From positions 2,864,501 to 2,928,500 of the forward strand of contig OY755197.1 of the NCBI GenBank assembly GCA_963576735.1: DNA of 64,000 nucleotides, read 5' to 3'. Within the stretch, counting starts at the first letter, position 1; each line of letters opens with the position of its first letter. Shown one piece after another: positions 46,285-57,947 of the stretch. The notes under the pieces are model-generated. The model was given only the letters and a program-made list of their open reading frames with translations, was not told the DNA's origin and made no database searches. Source of the DNA: Bedellia somnulentella (taxonomy: Eukaryota > Arthropoda > Insecta > Lepidoptera > Bedelliidae). A program made the position numbers and the translations under genes.

Positions 46285-46655
46285 ATTAGCAACCGTGATA
46301 GCCCAGTGGGTAGAACACTCGGTTATCGTGCAAACGACTAGTGTTCAAATCCTGGGTCGGGCCTACACCAATTTGTCTTTTCTAAAGACATATGTGTGGT
46401 TAATTTATCATGGTTGTTAACGGTGAGGGAAAACATCGTGAGGAAACCCACATGGCTGAGTTGTACTTAGTCATGTGACAGTGTATTCGTACAAAACGGC
46501 GATAGGCCTGCCCCCTATCACGTGAGTACACTGTCCATGCAAAACGTGGGTACTCTGAACACCAGGTGACAAAGTCACGTGATGTTCAGAAGTATTAGTA
46601 CCTCTGCCAACCCCTTCGGGGATATTCGGCGTGAACGTTTATGTTATGTTATGTT
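46285..46655 (+). repeat. SINE-2, complete, inserted into its likely partner LINE
   Basis: 371 bp, flanked by TAAAAATTATT at 46274-46284 and 46656-46666. A box tagcccagtggg, B box tgttcaaatcc. Longer than the copy at 11242 by a segment around 'gtggttaatttatcatggtt'. Removing it and one duplication rejoins the reverse transcriptase frame. Its tail is the same as the 3' end of the LINE it interrupts, in opposite orientation. Confidence 0.92.
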
Positions 46656-46666
46656 TAAAAATTATT

Positions 46667-46965
46667 GATTTGCTCTTAGGAGCTGAAACGGAAAGACCAT
46701 GTTCAGATAACCAGGAATCAAGGTAATCAAGGGCTCGGTTGATACGTTGTTCAGCTACAGAAATATCTTTATCAGATACATAGAGACAAATGTCATCAGC
46801 ATATTGTAATATGTTGCAAAAGCTTGTCACGGAGTATTCTAAGAGCGATGTGTAAAGATTATAAAGTAGTGGACTAAGCACAGATCCCTGGGGGAGACCT
46901 TTCCAGACAAGTCTTGCGGGAGACGGAGATGAAGAGTATTGAGAGCGAATGCTAATAGATCTTGA
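46667..46965 (-). pseudogene. LINE reverse transcriptase, catalytic segment
   Basis: Reads RLVWKGLPQGSVLSPLLYNL, ILQYADDICLYVSDKDIS, LSVSAPKSKSIIF. YADD is the catalytic motif. Interrupted upstream by the 46967-48035 insertion. Confidence 0.88.
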
Positions 46966-46966
46966 A

Positions 46967-48035
46967 GTTCAAGCCCCTGTTTCTCTCTGGGCACTCTGGG
47001 CAAGTTCCCAGGGCCCCGTGATCGATAACCCCCCTCTTCTCTACCAGATCACGAAACGATAACCGACATTTATTGCTAGAAACTTCTTTGATTGTATACA
47101 TCAAACCTGTTATGACTACAATGCCGATTTGCTTACAACTTTTGCATGCCCGAAGCTAATCTACTCTTACCCAAAAAAAGACTTTCCGATTTCAGCATAC
47201 TCGGATAAATTCAAATATATAAAAATACAATTTAATGGTATACTAAGCGGGTACGTAAAATATTCTAAAAGTTATATGTACCGTGTCTCGCTTTCTGATG
47301 CGTTGTTCTCGAGATATTTAATCAACAAAATATAAAAAGAACTAATTATTTACAAACAAAAAAAAATATGTACACTTTTGTTTAAAAATAATAAATAGCG
47401 GTGAATTTCTTAAAAAAATGGCCAAGTGCGAGTCCATTCTATCATACTATCATATATAGAAAATCACATTTGTGACAAAACCAAGAGCCGCTCTTGAATA
47501 TTTACTTTATTGCCATTTCAATATTTATTATAAAAGGAAATAAGTGAAATTTCTGTGAAAATTTAAAGCGTTTAATTGTTTCGTTTTTTGTATTGAGCAA
47601 AAAATACAAAAAAAACACGGTTATTGTATGGTTACCCCCCTTAATATTTTAGTCTTAGTTGATAACGGCAACAGTTCACGCTATCACGGTTTATGAGATA
47701 CAGCCTGGAGACAGAAAGACAGACAGCGGAGGCTTAGTAATAGGGCCCCGTTTTATATTTTGGTACGGAACCCTAAAAACGGTTCTACTGGTCTAATAGC
47801 TCTGCTGTAGATATACAAAAAATATTTGTTAAAGTAAATTATCGAATTAATAATTGTTAACGGGCTGAAGTTGTAGTTTGACAACAGACATCGTTAAGAT
47901 CTATACGAAAGATGGTGACCAAATCGAAAAATGAATCTGGAAACTTGCTAACCTATTTTCTTTGTTTATTCTAACAAAATAGTGTTCTGACAAAGTCATA
48001 GGGGCCCCATTATCCTTATATGCCCAGAGCCCCCA
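46967..48035. mobile_element. Insertion with imperfect CTCTGGGCA...GGGCCCC inverted ends
   Basis: Left end 'cactctgggcaagttcccag' plus 'ggccccgtg' and right end 'ggggccccattatccttata' plus 'tgcccagagccccc' are inverted relatives. It lies between two reverse transcriptase pieces of the host LINE. Within it, 47640-47775 is a copy of the 'tacggaaccct' repeat also seen at 860-1217. No transposase is recognised, and I could not define the exact ends. Confidence 0.5.
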
Positions 48036-48565
48036 ATAGGTTAAAGACGGCTTTGTTGAAGTTAGGAGATTAAATATAAAATGTGTTAACTTCACAGGCA
48101 CATTCAAATCAAGTAAAATTTGTCTGAGCAATGGGAGCAAAACATTATCATAGGCTGAAAGAATGTCAAGAAAAACAGCCACTACATATTCCTTTTTGGC
48201 ATAAGAAGAACGGATATCAGTTATTATAATGCTCAAGTTATCCATTGTACTCATACCTTTGCGAAAGCCAATCTGAGATTTAGCAATAAGCCCTTGGTTT
48301 TCTACGAACCATTCCAGATGATTCTTGATCAGATGTTCTGTGACTTTAAGAAGTACTGATGACAATGCAATTGGACGATAAGATGAAGCATAAGAAGAAG
48401 GTTTTCCATATTTCAATACTATAATAATAATTTATAACGCCATGTGTCGGGTATAACACTTGTAGAAAAAAATATGTTAATAATATCCAAAAAAAATCTT
48501 GGCCTTTTGACCAGAGTTGACCAGAAAGGAATAAGGGATCCCATCTTTACCGTTATAATTTGAAG
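48036..48565 (-). pseudogene. LINE reverse transcriptase, N-terminal segment
   Basis: Reads DGIPYSFL, then KYGKPSSYASSYRPIALSS, SQIGFRKGMSTMDNL, AVFLDILSAYDNVLLPLL. PIALSS and LDILSAYDNV are fingers/palm motifs of I/R1-like reverse transcriptases. Frame broken near 48420-48500. The 5' truncation is at about 48565. Confidence 0.82.
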
Positions 48566-48728
48566 TGAATAAGTGTAGTTCCTTAAAATTAATTCAAAAA
48601 GTGGTATAAAACAGTTTAAAGTGGAAAATTAGTTTGTGAATACTGTTTTTACACCGTAACTCATGCCTACAATTTGAGTTTGTGTTCTGGCGTGTCGTTT
48701 GTAAAAGTTACAAAAACCGTTGGTTAAT

Positions 48729-49418
48729 ATGAACTGTGCGGTGTGTAGCAGGAAAGTTGATGGGCCTGATTTGGTGAAGTGTACGTCTTGTAAAAGTTGT
48801 TATCACTATTGCTGTCTTAACATCACATCAGCCCAGTACAGGGAGCACCAGGAGAAGATTAAGAGATATCAATGCAGTGACTGCTTAAATGTGACTCGAC
48901 GTGTTGTAGTTACGGATGACACCCCAGTCCGGGGTGTAAGACCAAAAGGGTTAGAAGAAAGTGTGGTCAACCTAGATGTGACAACAAACACCTATAACAT
49001 GTCGTGTGATGAAGTTATACCTACCTCTCCGGAACAGATTGAATCCAGCGGAATAGGGCACTCACTGGATAGTATAATTAAGGTGTTGAACATCACTATT
49101 TCAAATAAAATGGAAGAAATGGAAGCGAAACTGACTAAAAGCATCAATGATAAGTTGGAAGTAGCATTAGAAAATAGTCGTCTGCGTTTTGAACTTGAGG
49201 CCACAAAAGAAAAATGCTTCGAAATGAAGAACGAGATACAGCGCCTAAAAATGGAGTTAGAAAATCTTAATGTGGCTAATGGTTCTAAATTAGTTTTCGA
49301 TAACCGCAATGCCGACAATTCCGTGCGCGATATTCAAAACATACGGCCACCATTACCGACGGGTAACAAGAGCGGAGACGCACTAGATGCGCATGCGCCA
49401 ACGCCGATAGTCGCATAG
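48729..49418 (+). pseudogene. LINE ORF1, first part: PHD-like finger and coiled coil
   Basis: Starts MNCAVCSRKVDGPDLVKCTS with a Cys4-His-Cys3 zinc finger (CAVC, CTSC, CYHYCCLN, YQCSDC), a linker, and a coiled coil at about residues 130-190 (LEATKEKCFEMKNEIQRLK). PHD-type ORF1 proteins occur in CR1-like insect LINEs. A stop and frameshift near 49418 separate it from 49496-49905. Confidence 0.82.
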
Positions 49419-49495
49419 TCGCTGAACAGCCGCTGAGACAGAGACAGGACGATGTCGCGGTCGCGACTGCGAGCAGCTGTGCATCCTATGCGGCT

Positions 49496-49910
49496 GTGGC
49501 CATGAAAAACACTGGCGGAGCGACAAAAACATCTATGAACGCCAATCAAACAAATAACGAGGAATGGGCAAAAGTAACATCAAAGAAACGAAAACCCATT
49601 AGAACAAATATTATTAAAGGGGGAGGAAGTTCTATTACGGGTATTGAAGGCGTAGGACAAAAGAAGTACACACATGTGTGGGGATTGAAAAATACTACGA
49701 CAGACGATGTTATAAGACATTACATGGATAAAATTGTAGGAACAGGCAAGGACATAAAACTGGAAAAAATTAAGCATAAAAATGAAAGAGACTATGTTTC
49801 ATATTTGATAGGTGTGCCGCAATCAAGTTATAAGGACGTGTGCAATCCAGTTCAATGGCCGGTTGATGTGAAACTAGCTGATTGGATCTGGGCATTTCTA
49901 CAGAAGGCCC
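49496..49910 (+). pseudogene. LINE ORF1, second part
   Basis: Reads EEWAKVTSKKRKP, KKYTHVWGLKNTTTDDVIRH, KIKHKNERDYVSYLIGVPQS, QWPVDVKLADWIW. The K..HVWGL..... start resembles the RRM-like or gag-like core of LINE ORF1 proteins. The frame is then cut by the element at about 49910-52405. Confidence 0.7.
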
Positions 49911-50399
49911 GTGTTTTTCTCAATTCGGTGCTGAAATTGAAATAAGGTTTTATAAAGTAATTTTATAATGAAGTCTGAAGTATATTGTATACTAAATATA
50001 AATATTGCATTGGCACCAGTTTTCGTAAAGTGGTTTATGAGAAAGGTTAATCACCATATTGAGAAAGCACCGAATTGACAAAATGGGTCACCGAATTGGA
50101 ATACATGGCAGCGAATTTAAAAAATGAACAACCGAATTGGAATATAGTACAACGAATTCAGAAAATGTTCTAGTGAAATAAGAAACGCTGTCACCTATTA
50201 GAGTAATAATGTAATGGTTACTAAAAAATACCGAAATATGCTTGATTTTATTTATTGACGGTGTAATTTTATATTGAAAATACTGATACGTAATCAGAAA
50301 TAAAACTAATTTATTGCAGCAGTAACATGAAAGTAAAAGAAGACAATCTTATAAATGCTATTTATTTAATAAATTAACTTCGTTTTATCACTATTAACA

Positions 50400-50864
50400 T
50401 AGCGAGATCATAAAAAATAAAAAATAAAATAATCATTTATTTCAAAATAAAAAGATAAATCTTTGTTTTTTGAACGTCAAATTTTAACTTAATACTAAGT
50501 TTACTTCGGATTCGGAAGGTGTTTTGTTGAGAGAAGAACCCGTAAGAAACTCGTCAACACACATCTTTTTTTAACGTCCATTACAATTTTGGTGTTAGCC
50601 CGGAAACATCCTGCACAGAGCCCTGATGACACCAAGCCACTTCATCATTAATGTAATCATTGACATTGTAATAGGCTTTCGAACTAAGATTTCTTTTAAC
50701 TGCTGCTTTGAATTTTGTTTCTGTTAAATTTAAAATGTCCTCAGGTATTTTATTATACATTTTTACGCATAACCCCATGAAAGATGTATTTACTTTTGAC
50801 AATCTGTATTTTGGTACTGATATTTTATTGTTGTCTCTCAGGTTTCGAATATGTCTGTCACAAT
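50400..50864 (-). pseudogene. LINE ORF2 C-terminus and 3' UTR, 5' truncated
   Basis: Reads CDRHIRNLRDNNKISVPKYR, then LSKVNTSFMGLCVKMYNKIP, FKAAVKRNLSSKAYYNVNDY and a stop at 50581. Typical CR1/Jockey C-terminus. A 23-bp block at 50842-50864 is identical to 35413-35435, where the large LINE loses its own C-terminus, so this is the same or a close family. Confidence 0.8.
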
Positions 50865-51084
50865 CATCATTTTAAGTAACTCGAATAGCTTAAATATCAT
50901 TAATTTTCATTTAAAGAAGAAATTTCACAAAATAAAAACACCGTAGTGTTATACCAGGAACTACAAAAATACCAGGAACTAGTTTAACAATTTAACAAAC
51001 TGTACTTATCAAAAGATTACTTAAGTAGTACAACAAATGACCATCTAGATATCAATAATATTTCAATACTACCTACATTATAGA

Positions 51085-51484
51085 TTAATCAAGCATTTCC
51101 ATTTTCAAAATGCCAGACTCATCGACCACTTCGATTTTGATGTTATTGACATGTTTTTTCAAAAGATTCACGAAAGTTGTCAATACCAGGATGTCATACT
51201 ATTTTATCAGCCGTACTTTTAAGGCATCCTCCAACGCCATCAGGCGCTCCTTTACCATGCCCATGCTCTGTATAGTTCCATCCGACGCAAGGCTAAGAAA
51301 ATGCTAGTGAAGACAAGTCATGATAAAAAAGATTTTTCGGTTGCAATACTGAGCTGAAGGTGAATCGGTAATAAAAAAAAGAATGTATATCAGATATTTC
51401 ATTTTCTAAAAATTGTACAGCATTGTACCTAAGACATTCACTTACAGTACAGAATGATTGAGTAACGAGGTTTCCATGTTTCAT
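51085..51484 (-). pseudogene. Unidentified coding-like remnant
   Basis: On the minus strand two stretches read like protein: YNAVQFLENEISDIHSFFYY and, after a frame break, LASDGTIQSMGMVKERLMAL, a stop, then VNLLKKHVNNIKIEVVDESG and a final stop at about 51090. I do not recognise the family. It lies inside the 49.9-52.4 kb element and may be a piece of its lost gene or of a captured gene. Confidence 0.3.
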
Positions 51485-51495
51485 ATAGTAAGTAA

Positions 51496-51710
51496 GCCGT
51501 GTAGAGCCGGCTTAGAATGTCGCTACCCCTTTCTACCCACGGGTATCGTAAGAGGTGACTAAGGGTATTGGGGCATTTTATTGGATTTTTGGGCGATGCG
51601 GTTGGAGACCCATCACCAAAAACCTTTATTTATACCATCTTTTCCCCACTCAACTTCCAAAAGAGGCTGAGGAATTTATAATTTCGCCGTGAGTATATGT
51701 ATGTATGTAT
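51496..51710 (+). repeat. SINE-1 copy with internal deletion
   Basis: 'gccgtgtagagccggcttag' to 'gccgtgagtatatg(tatg)n', lacking about 35 bp before 'gccgtgag'. It belongs to the 'ccggc' subtype. Confidence 0.8.
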
Positions 51711-52405
51711 ATAGTAAATAAATGATGTGTGTTAGGATATTTGTTGCCTGATACTTACATCCCATTCCTACTATTTCGTTAGCGTACTTCGTGCAATAGT
51801 TCTGACCAAAGTCACAGTGGATTATGCATTGGTCATAAGCAAGTTCAGCTTTGATTTTTTTAATTTACGTGTTTTAGGATATAATATTAGAAACATGAAG
51901 CATATATTTGTAAAGTAATTTTTGCTTATTTAAGCTGATTTTCATCAAATCTTTATAGTGAATTCTTAAAAGCATAAGTAAAATTTCAAATCGGTGTAAG
52001 TTTTCTCAATTCGGTGCTCAATTTTCCAGGTAATTGAGACCCACCGAATTGGGGAAATAACACATTTTACCAAATAACTCATAAATTATACAATTTGAAG
52101 CTATTTATTCTAAATACATAGGAAGATATCACTAAACTAGTCGATAAATTGAGCAATAATCGTTGTAAATACTTTTATAGTCATAATTTATGTAACACAC
52201 CGATTTCAGAAATGACACGATCCAAAAATTACCGACTACTTTCGTACCTTCGAAAAATGCTACTCAATAATGCTGTCCCTTTGCACATATTGCTCGGCCG
52301 CTCGGGCGCTACCGGCAGTTTGTAGGAACCAGCTAGTGACGTTCGTACTGCGCTTAGTTAGTGATGTAGGTAGACAAAAGTAAATTTCAGCGAATTGAGA
52401 CCGAA

Positions 52406-52832
52406 GCTTCCGACAAAGTTACTAAGTGTTATTGTATTAAAACCCAAATAGTTACATTAAATATATTTACTTATATAGATTAATTGTCTATTCCATGTTC
52501 TGGGAATGTATGACTTTTAACTATGAAGGTATTATAAAAAAAGTTATGAAGCAATATCGAGTAAATTCTGGAATCCCGACACGACTTTTTTGGCCAAATT
52601 TTCCCCGTTTTCAAAGTTTAGTTTTTTTTTTCAGAGTTTATATAAAGTATAACAATCTTTTAGAAATGCTCTCCATGAAGTCAAAAGCCCTTAAAAGTCG
52701 TGTGATTTTTTTGAAGTATGTCATTATAATTATAAGTTACTTTTTGCACAGCAGTAGCTCAATTGACACTGCCCGTAGAAATGCCCATCTGGTTTCGTAA
52801 ACCCCGTACGAAGGAGTAATAAAACGAAAAAT
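52406..52832 (+). other. Probable ORF1/ORF2 interval of the plus-strand LINE
   Basis: Lies between the inserted element and the first endonuclease codons. A 101-codon frame at 52495 has no motif I recognise. It may contain the end of ORF1, but I could not align it. Confidence 0.3.
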
Positions 52833-53177
52833 GTACAACTATTCTACCAGAACGACAGAGGACTAAGAACTAAGTTGAAAGATTTTAACAGTAATTTGCT
52901 AAATGCATCATCTGATATATTCGCTCTCACAGAAACAAGTTGTAATAGGTCTATTTATGACTCAGAGTTAATTCCTGCCGGTTATCATATCCTTCGTTGT
53001 GACAGAAACGACGGCCGTAAGCTCGGGGGTGCTATGTTAGTGGCCACGCCCGAATATAAGATCGAAAGAGTCGCGCTGCCGCCCGATGTCAACATTGAGG
53101 AATACTCGTTTGAAATTATTGGAGCGAGGGTAATTCGAAAAAATAATTTTCTGTTTGTAATATGTGTTATCTATATT
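52833..53177 (+). pseudogene. LINE endonuclease, N-terminal half
   Basis: Reads VQLFYQNDRGLRTKLKDFNS, DIFALTETSCN, GGAMLVATPEYKIERVALP, FVICVIYI. The YQN.RGLRTK and LTET motifs are the first catalytic block of the APE-type endonuclease. It stops at the TATATT duplication where the 6.7-kb LINE is inserted and resumes at 59865. Confidence 0.88.
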
Positions 53178-53376
53178 GTATTGTATTTATTTTATTGTAT
53201 TTATTTATTCATCAAACAATATTCATTGTGTCAGAATTGATACAACTAACTTAGGACTAACTTAAATCTATTTTAAATATACAATTAATAATAGTGAATT
53301 AATCAAAATAATCAAAAAATAATAATCACAAAATGCTAAATAAATATCAAATAGTTAAATTAAAATTCGATTCTCT

Positions 53377-54080
53377 CTACTCTAATTCTCTTATGTCGTA
53401 TATACAATTATCTAAAAGAAAAACTTTCAGCTTTTTCTTAAAAACTAGAGGAGATTCTATTAGTCTTATTTCATTTGGAATACAATTATAAATGTTCGTT
53501 ATCTGATATCTTGGGGCATGTTCAACTATTTTGTACAAGGGAACATTTTCTTGTTTGAGGTAGAAATCTTTTCTTCTTTTGGACTCTCTTATTAACTTAT
53601 TCTGTTCTGTCTCAATGCAACCACATTTATCTCTAAAGTTTGTCAAGAGCACGTATACATAAAGAGCAGGAACTTTAATCTCTTAAAAAAATCTTTGCAT
53701 GATTCTCTATACGATAGTCGTAAGATAATTCTTAGGGCTCTTTTTTGTAAAACAAATGCTTTCCTTATATTATACTGATAACTATTTCCCCAGTATTTTA
53801 TACTATAACGTAGTTTAGACTCAACAAGTGCGTAATATACCATTTTCAAATGATTTAAATCAATTTCGTCCCTTAAACTTCTCAAAGCATAACATGCTGA
53901 GCTGAGAGAATTTTCAATCACTGTCAGTTCCTTCTTCCAGTTCAATTGCGAATCAATATGGACGCCTAAAAACTTAATTACATCCACTGCGCAAATTTGG
54001 ACATTATTTAAATAGACATTTATTGTTTCTTTATTTCTTATTGTAGGTTTAAACAAAATTAAATTAGTTTTTACAAACAT
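53377..54080 (-). pseudogene. Inner LINE ORF2: RT thumb and C-terminus
   Basis: Reads VDVIKFLGVHIDSQLNWKKE, MVYYALVESKLRYSIKYWGN, QKRALRIILRLSYRESCKDF, then after a frameshift near 53645 YQITNIYNCIPNEIRL and the FKKKLKVFLLDN tail. Confidence 0.88.
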
Positions 54081-54753
54081 TCAAAATTAAATTATTGTGT
54101 TCAAACCAATAATTAAAAGCAGCTAGGGCAACATTTGTCTTTTCTTCCAACTCTGGTAGTGTTTTCGCTGATATAACAGAATTGGTATCGTCTGCATACA
54201 TGACTACACTTATATCCGGCAGAATATTTTTAATAAAATTTATGAGGTCATTTATGAATATTATGAACAATATAGGTCCCAAAATCGATCCCTGGGGAAC
54301 TCCCCTAGTAATATCGATAATTTTAGATTTGTTAGTAATTTCATTATTGGCCTCCGTACCTTTTACTTCTACAATTTGTTTTCTGTTTGTCAAGTAGGAA
54401 TGTAACAAAACCAAAAATATTCCATTAACTCCATAATGCTTAAGCTTATATTCTAATATTTCGTGCTCCATCGTATCAAAAGCAAATTTTAAATCTAAAA
54501 CAAGCGCTCCTACTTTAAGTTTACTATTTAAATTTAATGTTACATCATCAAGAAACGTATCAATGGCGTCCTTAGTTCCTATATTATGTTGGTATCCAAA
54601 TTGTCTTTTGCTAATAATGTTATGAGTGGTCAAATGGTTTAAAAGTCTATTTTTAAGAAGTTTTTCATATACTTTTGAAATGACTGGAAGCAATGATATG
54701 GGCCTATAGTTTTTAGGATCTGTTTTTGAGCCTTTTTTGTAAATCGGAAGCAC
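54064..54753 (-). pseudogene. Inner LINE ORF2: reverse transcriptase palm
   Basis: Reads KNYRPISLLPVISKVYEKLL, GALVLDLKFAFDTMEHEILE, GVPQGSILGPILFIIFINDL, VVMYADDTNSV. YADD is catalytic. The frame is broken against its neighbours near 54070 and 54760. Confidence 0.92.
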
Positions 54754-54764
54754 TCGAGCTATCT

Positions 54765-55169
54765 TTAGCTGATCGGGAAATAAGTTTTGTTTAATACACT
54801 TATTAAAAAAATTGTCAGAGGTTCAGCTAAAAGATCTAAGTTTTCTTTTATTACACTAATTGGAATTTCATCGTACCCGCAGGAATGTTTGTTTTTCATC
54901 CTTTTTATTATTCGTGTTACTTCGTCAATGTTTGTTTCAGTTAAATCTATATTTTTGTCAATTCTATCAGTATATGCGTCGATAATTTGTTTATGTACAA
55001 GTGGATTAATATTATTTTGTGCTATTCTTAGTTTTGATCCGTGGTCGAATTCAGTTGCAAATATGTTCGCTACCTCAAGGCTATTTTGTATAATTTTATC
55101 TTCAACTTTTAAGGTTATTTCTTTCTCGCATTTTTCCCTGTATTTTTGTGCTTGTTTACTATAGACCAA
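54765..55169 (-). pseudogene. Inner LINE ORF2: linker between endonuclease and RT
   Basis: Reads KKI-type basic residues then IIQNSLEVANIFATEFDHGS, TRIIKRMKNKHSCGYDEIPI, SVIKENLDLLAEPLTIFLIS. The S.G.D.IP motif is the RT lead-in block. One frameshift on either side. Confidence 0.85.
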
Positions 55170-56056
55170 ATAGTTTTAGACGCATTTTTTGACTCATGAA
55201 GCTTGTTTTGTAAAGTTAATTGTTTCGTCAATCTAATTACTTTTCTAAATAGCCTAATGTATTTGACTTTGTATTCTTGAATTGATGGATGTAGTTCCGT
55301 TTTATTACATGAACACAAAAACCTTTTCATTTTGCTAGAAGTCTTAATTCGATTCGTTATCCACTTATATTTTTTATTCTTTTCTTCATGATTGATAATA
55401 TTCTTTTTATGTCTAAAACTACTCTTAAAAGAATTACTTAGCTTAACTAAATAACCGTTAACACCTTGTTCAATAAGGTTACTTTTAAAAACATTTCGTC
55501 TAAAGTTTAAATTATTCCGTTTGTTAATTATTCTACATTCCTTTGTATATGTGGTTTTATTAAAATATTTAATATGCTCTAAGGTAATGTTACATAATAA
55601 AGCTGCATGTCCATCAGCTATATTATTATGTATCACCTCGCAGTTAAGTACATTTTGTTCTGGAATGTTTGTCACAAAATTATCTATACAGGAGATTGTT
55701 TCATTTCTTATAAAAGTCGCAGAGTTAATTAGCGTCCTGAAGTTATAGCAATTTAGTAATGATAAAAAATCTTTCTTTTTATCGTCGTCCTTAAACATAT
55801 TGACATTAAAATCACCGCAAATCATGCACTTTTTGCTGAAAAACTTGTCTAAAAAAAGTTCTAACTGTTCTAAAAATTTGATAAAATTATTTTCTTGAGG
55901 TGTTCTATAAAAACAAAATATATATGAATTTGTAGTCTTATCCTTAATACCACTTATTTCAAAATAGTCTTGTTTATAAAAATTTTTAATTCCCTCGATT
56001 TTGGTACAATCCGTATAATTATTTAACGCCATAACAAGCGTACCCCCTCTTTTTTA
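55115..56056 (-). pseudogene. Inner LINE ORF2: endonuclease, main part
   Basis: Starts inside the frame KRGGTLVMALNNY; reads YIFCFYRTPQEN, MICGDFNVNMFKDDDKKKDF, SCIDNFVTN, and later a conserved K.IWSIVNKH.....KN block. The GDFN motif is catalytic for APE-type endonucleases. Cut upstream by the THAP element. Confidence 0.9.
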
Positions 56057-56338
56057 TTACACCTTGTATTATAAGATATGACTGTGTAATAGGCTAGTTG
56101 ACTAAATTTCAATAACTGCTTAATAATATAGCTTATTAGGCATTTTATCGAAAAAAAATGTTAATTTATTTTTAATCGAGCGTTTTTATTATAAATTTAG
56201 CGTTTTAAAAAACCAATTTTAATTTGGTTCCAAAACGCACAAGACTGTCATGGCGTCTTGAATGACGTCACGCCGTGCGAAACAAACCAAAGAGCGATCG
56301 TGTCTTCGTACGTTATAGCTAGTTTTTATCGTTTAAAA

Positions 56339-57337
56339 ATGAATTTCTCATATTATAAGTACTGTATGGTGCCCCATTGTGATAGCACGACTTTAAAAAC
56401 GCCAATCAAGTTATTTATATATGTTCCAAACAATGGAGAAACACGGAAAAAGTGGTTAAAACTTGCAAGAAGAGATGATGCTCATACTTTATCAACAGGT
56501 TCAAGAATGTATTTTTGTGAAGATCATTTTGATGTATGTATTTCACACAATACAATCTATTACTTTATTCGAGCAAACTAGATGTGTTTTGTAGAATCCA
56601 TGCATACATACATACATATACTCACGGCTATATTTCCCTAGAAGGGGTAACCAGAGCTAAGGAATTATAAATTCCTCAGCCACTTTTGGAAGTTGAGTGG
56701 GGAAAAGATGGTAAAAATAAAGGTTTTTGGTGATGGGTCTCCAACCGCATTACCAAAATATCCAATAAGAAGCCCCAATACCCTTAGTCGCCTCTTACGA
56801 CACACGTGGGTAGAAAGGGGTAGCGACATTCTAAGCCGGCACTACACGGCAAATTGTAGAATCCCTATTTTCTAAATAATAAATACATGAGTTCAGGTTA
56901 AGTTGTTTCACTTTTAGAAGTGAACGTTTTATTTTAGTTTTCTAATTAATGTTACAAACATACTCATTTTATTATTCTAGTTGCCAAATGATATGATAAA
57001 TTACATGGAGTACCATATGAAGGGAACAGTATCACAAGTGCGCATGAAACCAGGTTGTATGCCTAGTAAATTTGGATGTCAAGAAGACAGAAGGAAACGA
57101 ACATGCAGCAGTACAGATCGGCTATATATTATAAAAAAACAAAGAAAGATAATAATAGAAGAGTGTCTGAATGAATCGAAAGAAAGTTGTACTCCAAGTG
57201 TTGTATCAATTTTCTTGCAAAATGTACGTCAAAACATTAAATCCTTATGTACCGAACTGAAATGTCACATAGCATTTATGCTTATAATAAATATTTTATA
57301 CTTACAAGGAAGTTTTAACATTGTGAAATTCAGATGA
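56339..57337 (+). CDS. THAP-domain protein of a DNA transposon (two exons)
   Basis: Exon 1 (56339-56533) encodes MNFSYYKYCMVPHCDSTTLK, RKKWLKLARRDD and YFCEDHFD, an intact C2CH THAP zinc finger for DNA binding. Donor GTATGT; acceptor TTCTAG at 56980. Exon 2 (56981 to a stop at 57337) continues LPNDMINYMEYHMKGTVSQV, RMKPGCMPSKFGCQ, RKRTCSST and a basic RLYIIKKQRKIII stretch. After about residue 155 the sequence no longer looks conserved, so the frame may run into a lost intron or deletion, and no DDE catalytic domain remains. It may still make a truncated DNA-binding protein. Confidence 0.75.
56602..56850 (-). repeat. SINE-1 inside the THAP gene intron
   Basis: Near-complete reversed copy flanked by TTGTAGAATCC at 56589-56599 and 56854-56864. 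It belongs to the 'ccggc' subtype. Being the innermost of four nested insertions, it is the youngest here. Confidence 0.92.
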
Positions 57338-57724
57338 GCAAAAGTCACTGTTCAAAGTTCGACGCGAAAAAATTTCCAAGCATAACGGCATCGATTCTGG
57401 CCAAATTATTACTGTCTGTTTTGCTGAATCCCGATTCCATGGTTAATTCTTTCAAATTATAATCAGCAAAAACTGTATCAACTTGATATTAGTTGTTAAA
57501 AACCAAAATTTTATCAAGAACCGGTAGTGATAACGTCGCAACGTCAAAGATACGATTGGAGTTTCGCACGGCGTGACGTAACGCTTTCTGATTGGTGTTC
57601 ACTGTCTCGTGACTAAAGGTTGCATTTTACGAAATTTATTTTTTAAAAATATTATTAATCTGTAACGTTTTTAATTAATAAAATTGTTTGTTATATTCTC
57701 CATAATATAATTAATCATTATAAA

Positions 57725-57907
57725 CCCCTATCCATTATATTCATTCTTAATGGACACAAGCCTATTATTCATGTTAAACATTGGAGCCGCAATCGTATCA
57801 AGAAAATGTTCACTTATACTAACATAATTGACAGGATTCTTCACTGCATCTATAAATAGCTCAATTTCCTCTTTTTTATTACTAATACCACAAACGTTTT
57901 GATCCAT
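57725..57907 (-). pseudogene. Inner LINE ORF2: N-terminus
   Basis: ATG at 57907, 41 bp after the ORF1 stop. Reads MDQNVCGISNKKEEIELFID, VNYVSISEHFLDTI, where SEHFL is the first endonuclease block. It is shortly followed by the THAP element. Confidence 0.8.
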
Positions 57908-57947
57908 GATTTTTATAGTAGTAGTTTTGTTACAAAAGGATAATTCA

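Larger units (their letters stand above)
44490..48565 (-). mobile_element. RNase H-bearing LINE, 5' truncated and split by three insertions
   Basis: Minus-strand LINE with reverse transcriptase and a C-terminal RNase H (I/R1-like order). Pieces in reading order: 48565-48036, 46965-46667, 46273-45479, 45131-44541. The 3' end is 'ggataaacggcgtgaacgtt' followed by 'taggttatgttttaagttatgtt', matching the SINE-2 tail. The insertions are at 46967-48035 (GC-ended element), 46285-46655 (SINE-2) and 45145-45465 (fold-back element). No endonuclease is left. Dead copy. Confidence 0.85.
49911..52405. mobile_element. 2.5-kb insertion with CTCAATTCGGTGC-type inverted ends
   Basis: 'ctcaattcggtgctgaaatt' at 49919-49938 and its near-complement 'aatttcagcgaattgag' at 52383-52399 mark the ends. 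'accgaattg' motifs are spread through both subterminal regions (50070-50160 and 51990-52060), like transposase-binding arrays. It contains a LINE 3' fragment (50400-50864), an unidentified coding-like stretch (51085-51484) and a SINE-1 copy. Confidence 0.6.
56057..57724 (+). mobile_element. THAP-coding DNA transposon inserted in the inner LINE
   Basis: Splits the endonuclease frame of the inner LINE. A perfect 19-bp inverted repeat (acgtcacgccgtgcgaaac) lies at 56265-56283 and 57561-57579, subterminally; the left one includes the palindrome TGACGTCA. The outer 200 bp at each end is AT-rich and only loosely inverted. The exact ends and the target duplication could not be fixed. Contains a two-exon THAP gene and a SINE-1 in its intron. 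THAP modules occur in P-like and in some Harbinger/ISL2EU-like elements; the superfamily is undecided. Confidence 0.75.

Noticed and set aside
48992..49318. 108-codon minus-strand frame
   Set aside because: Antisense of the coiled-coil part of the LINE ORF1 at 48729-49418.
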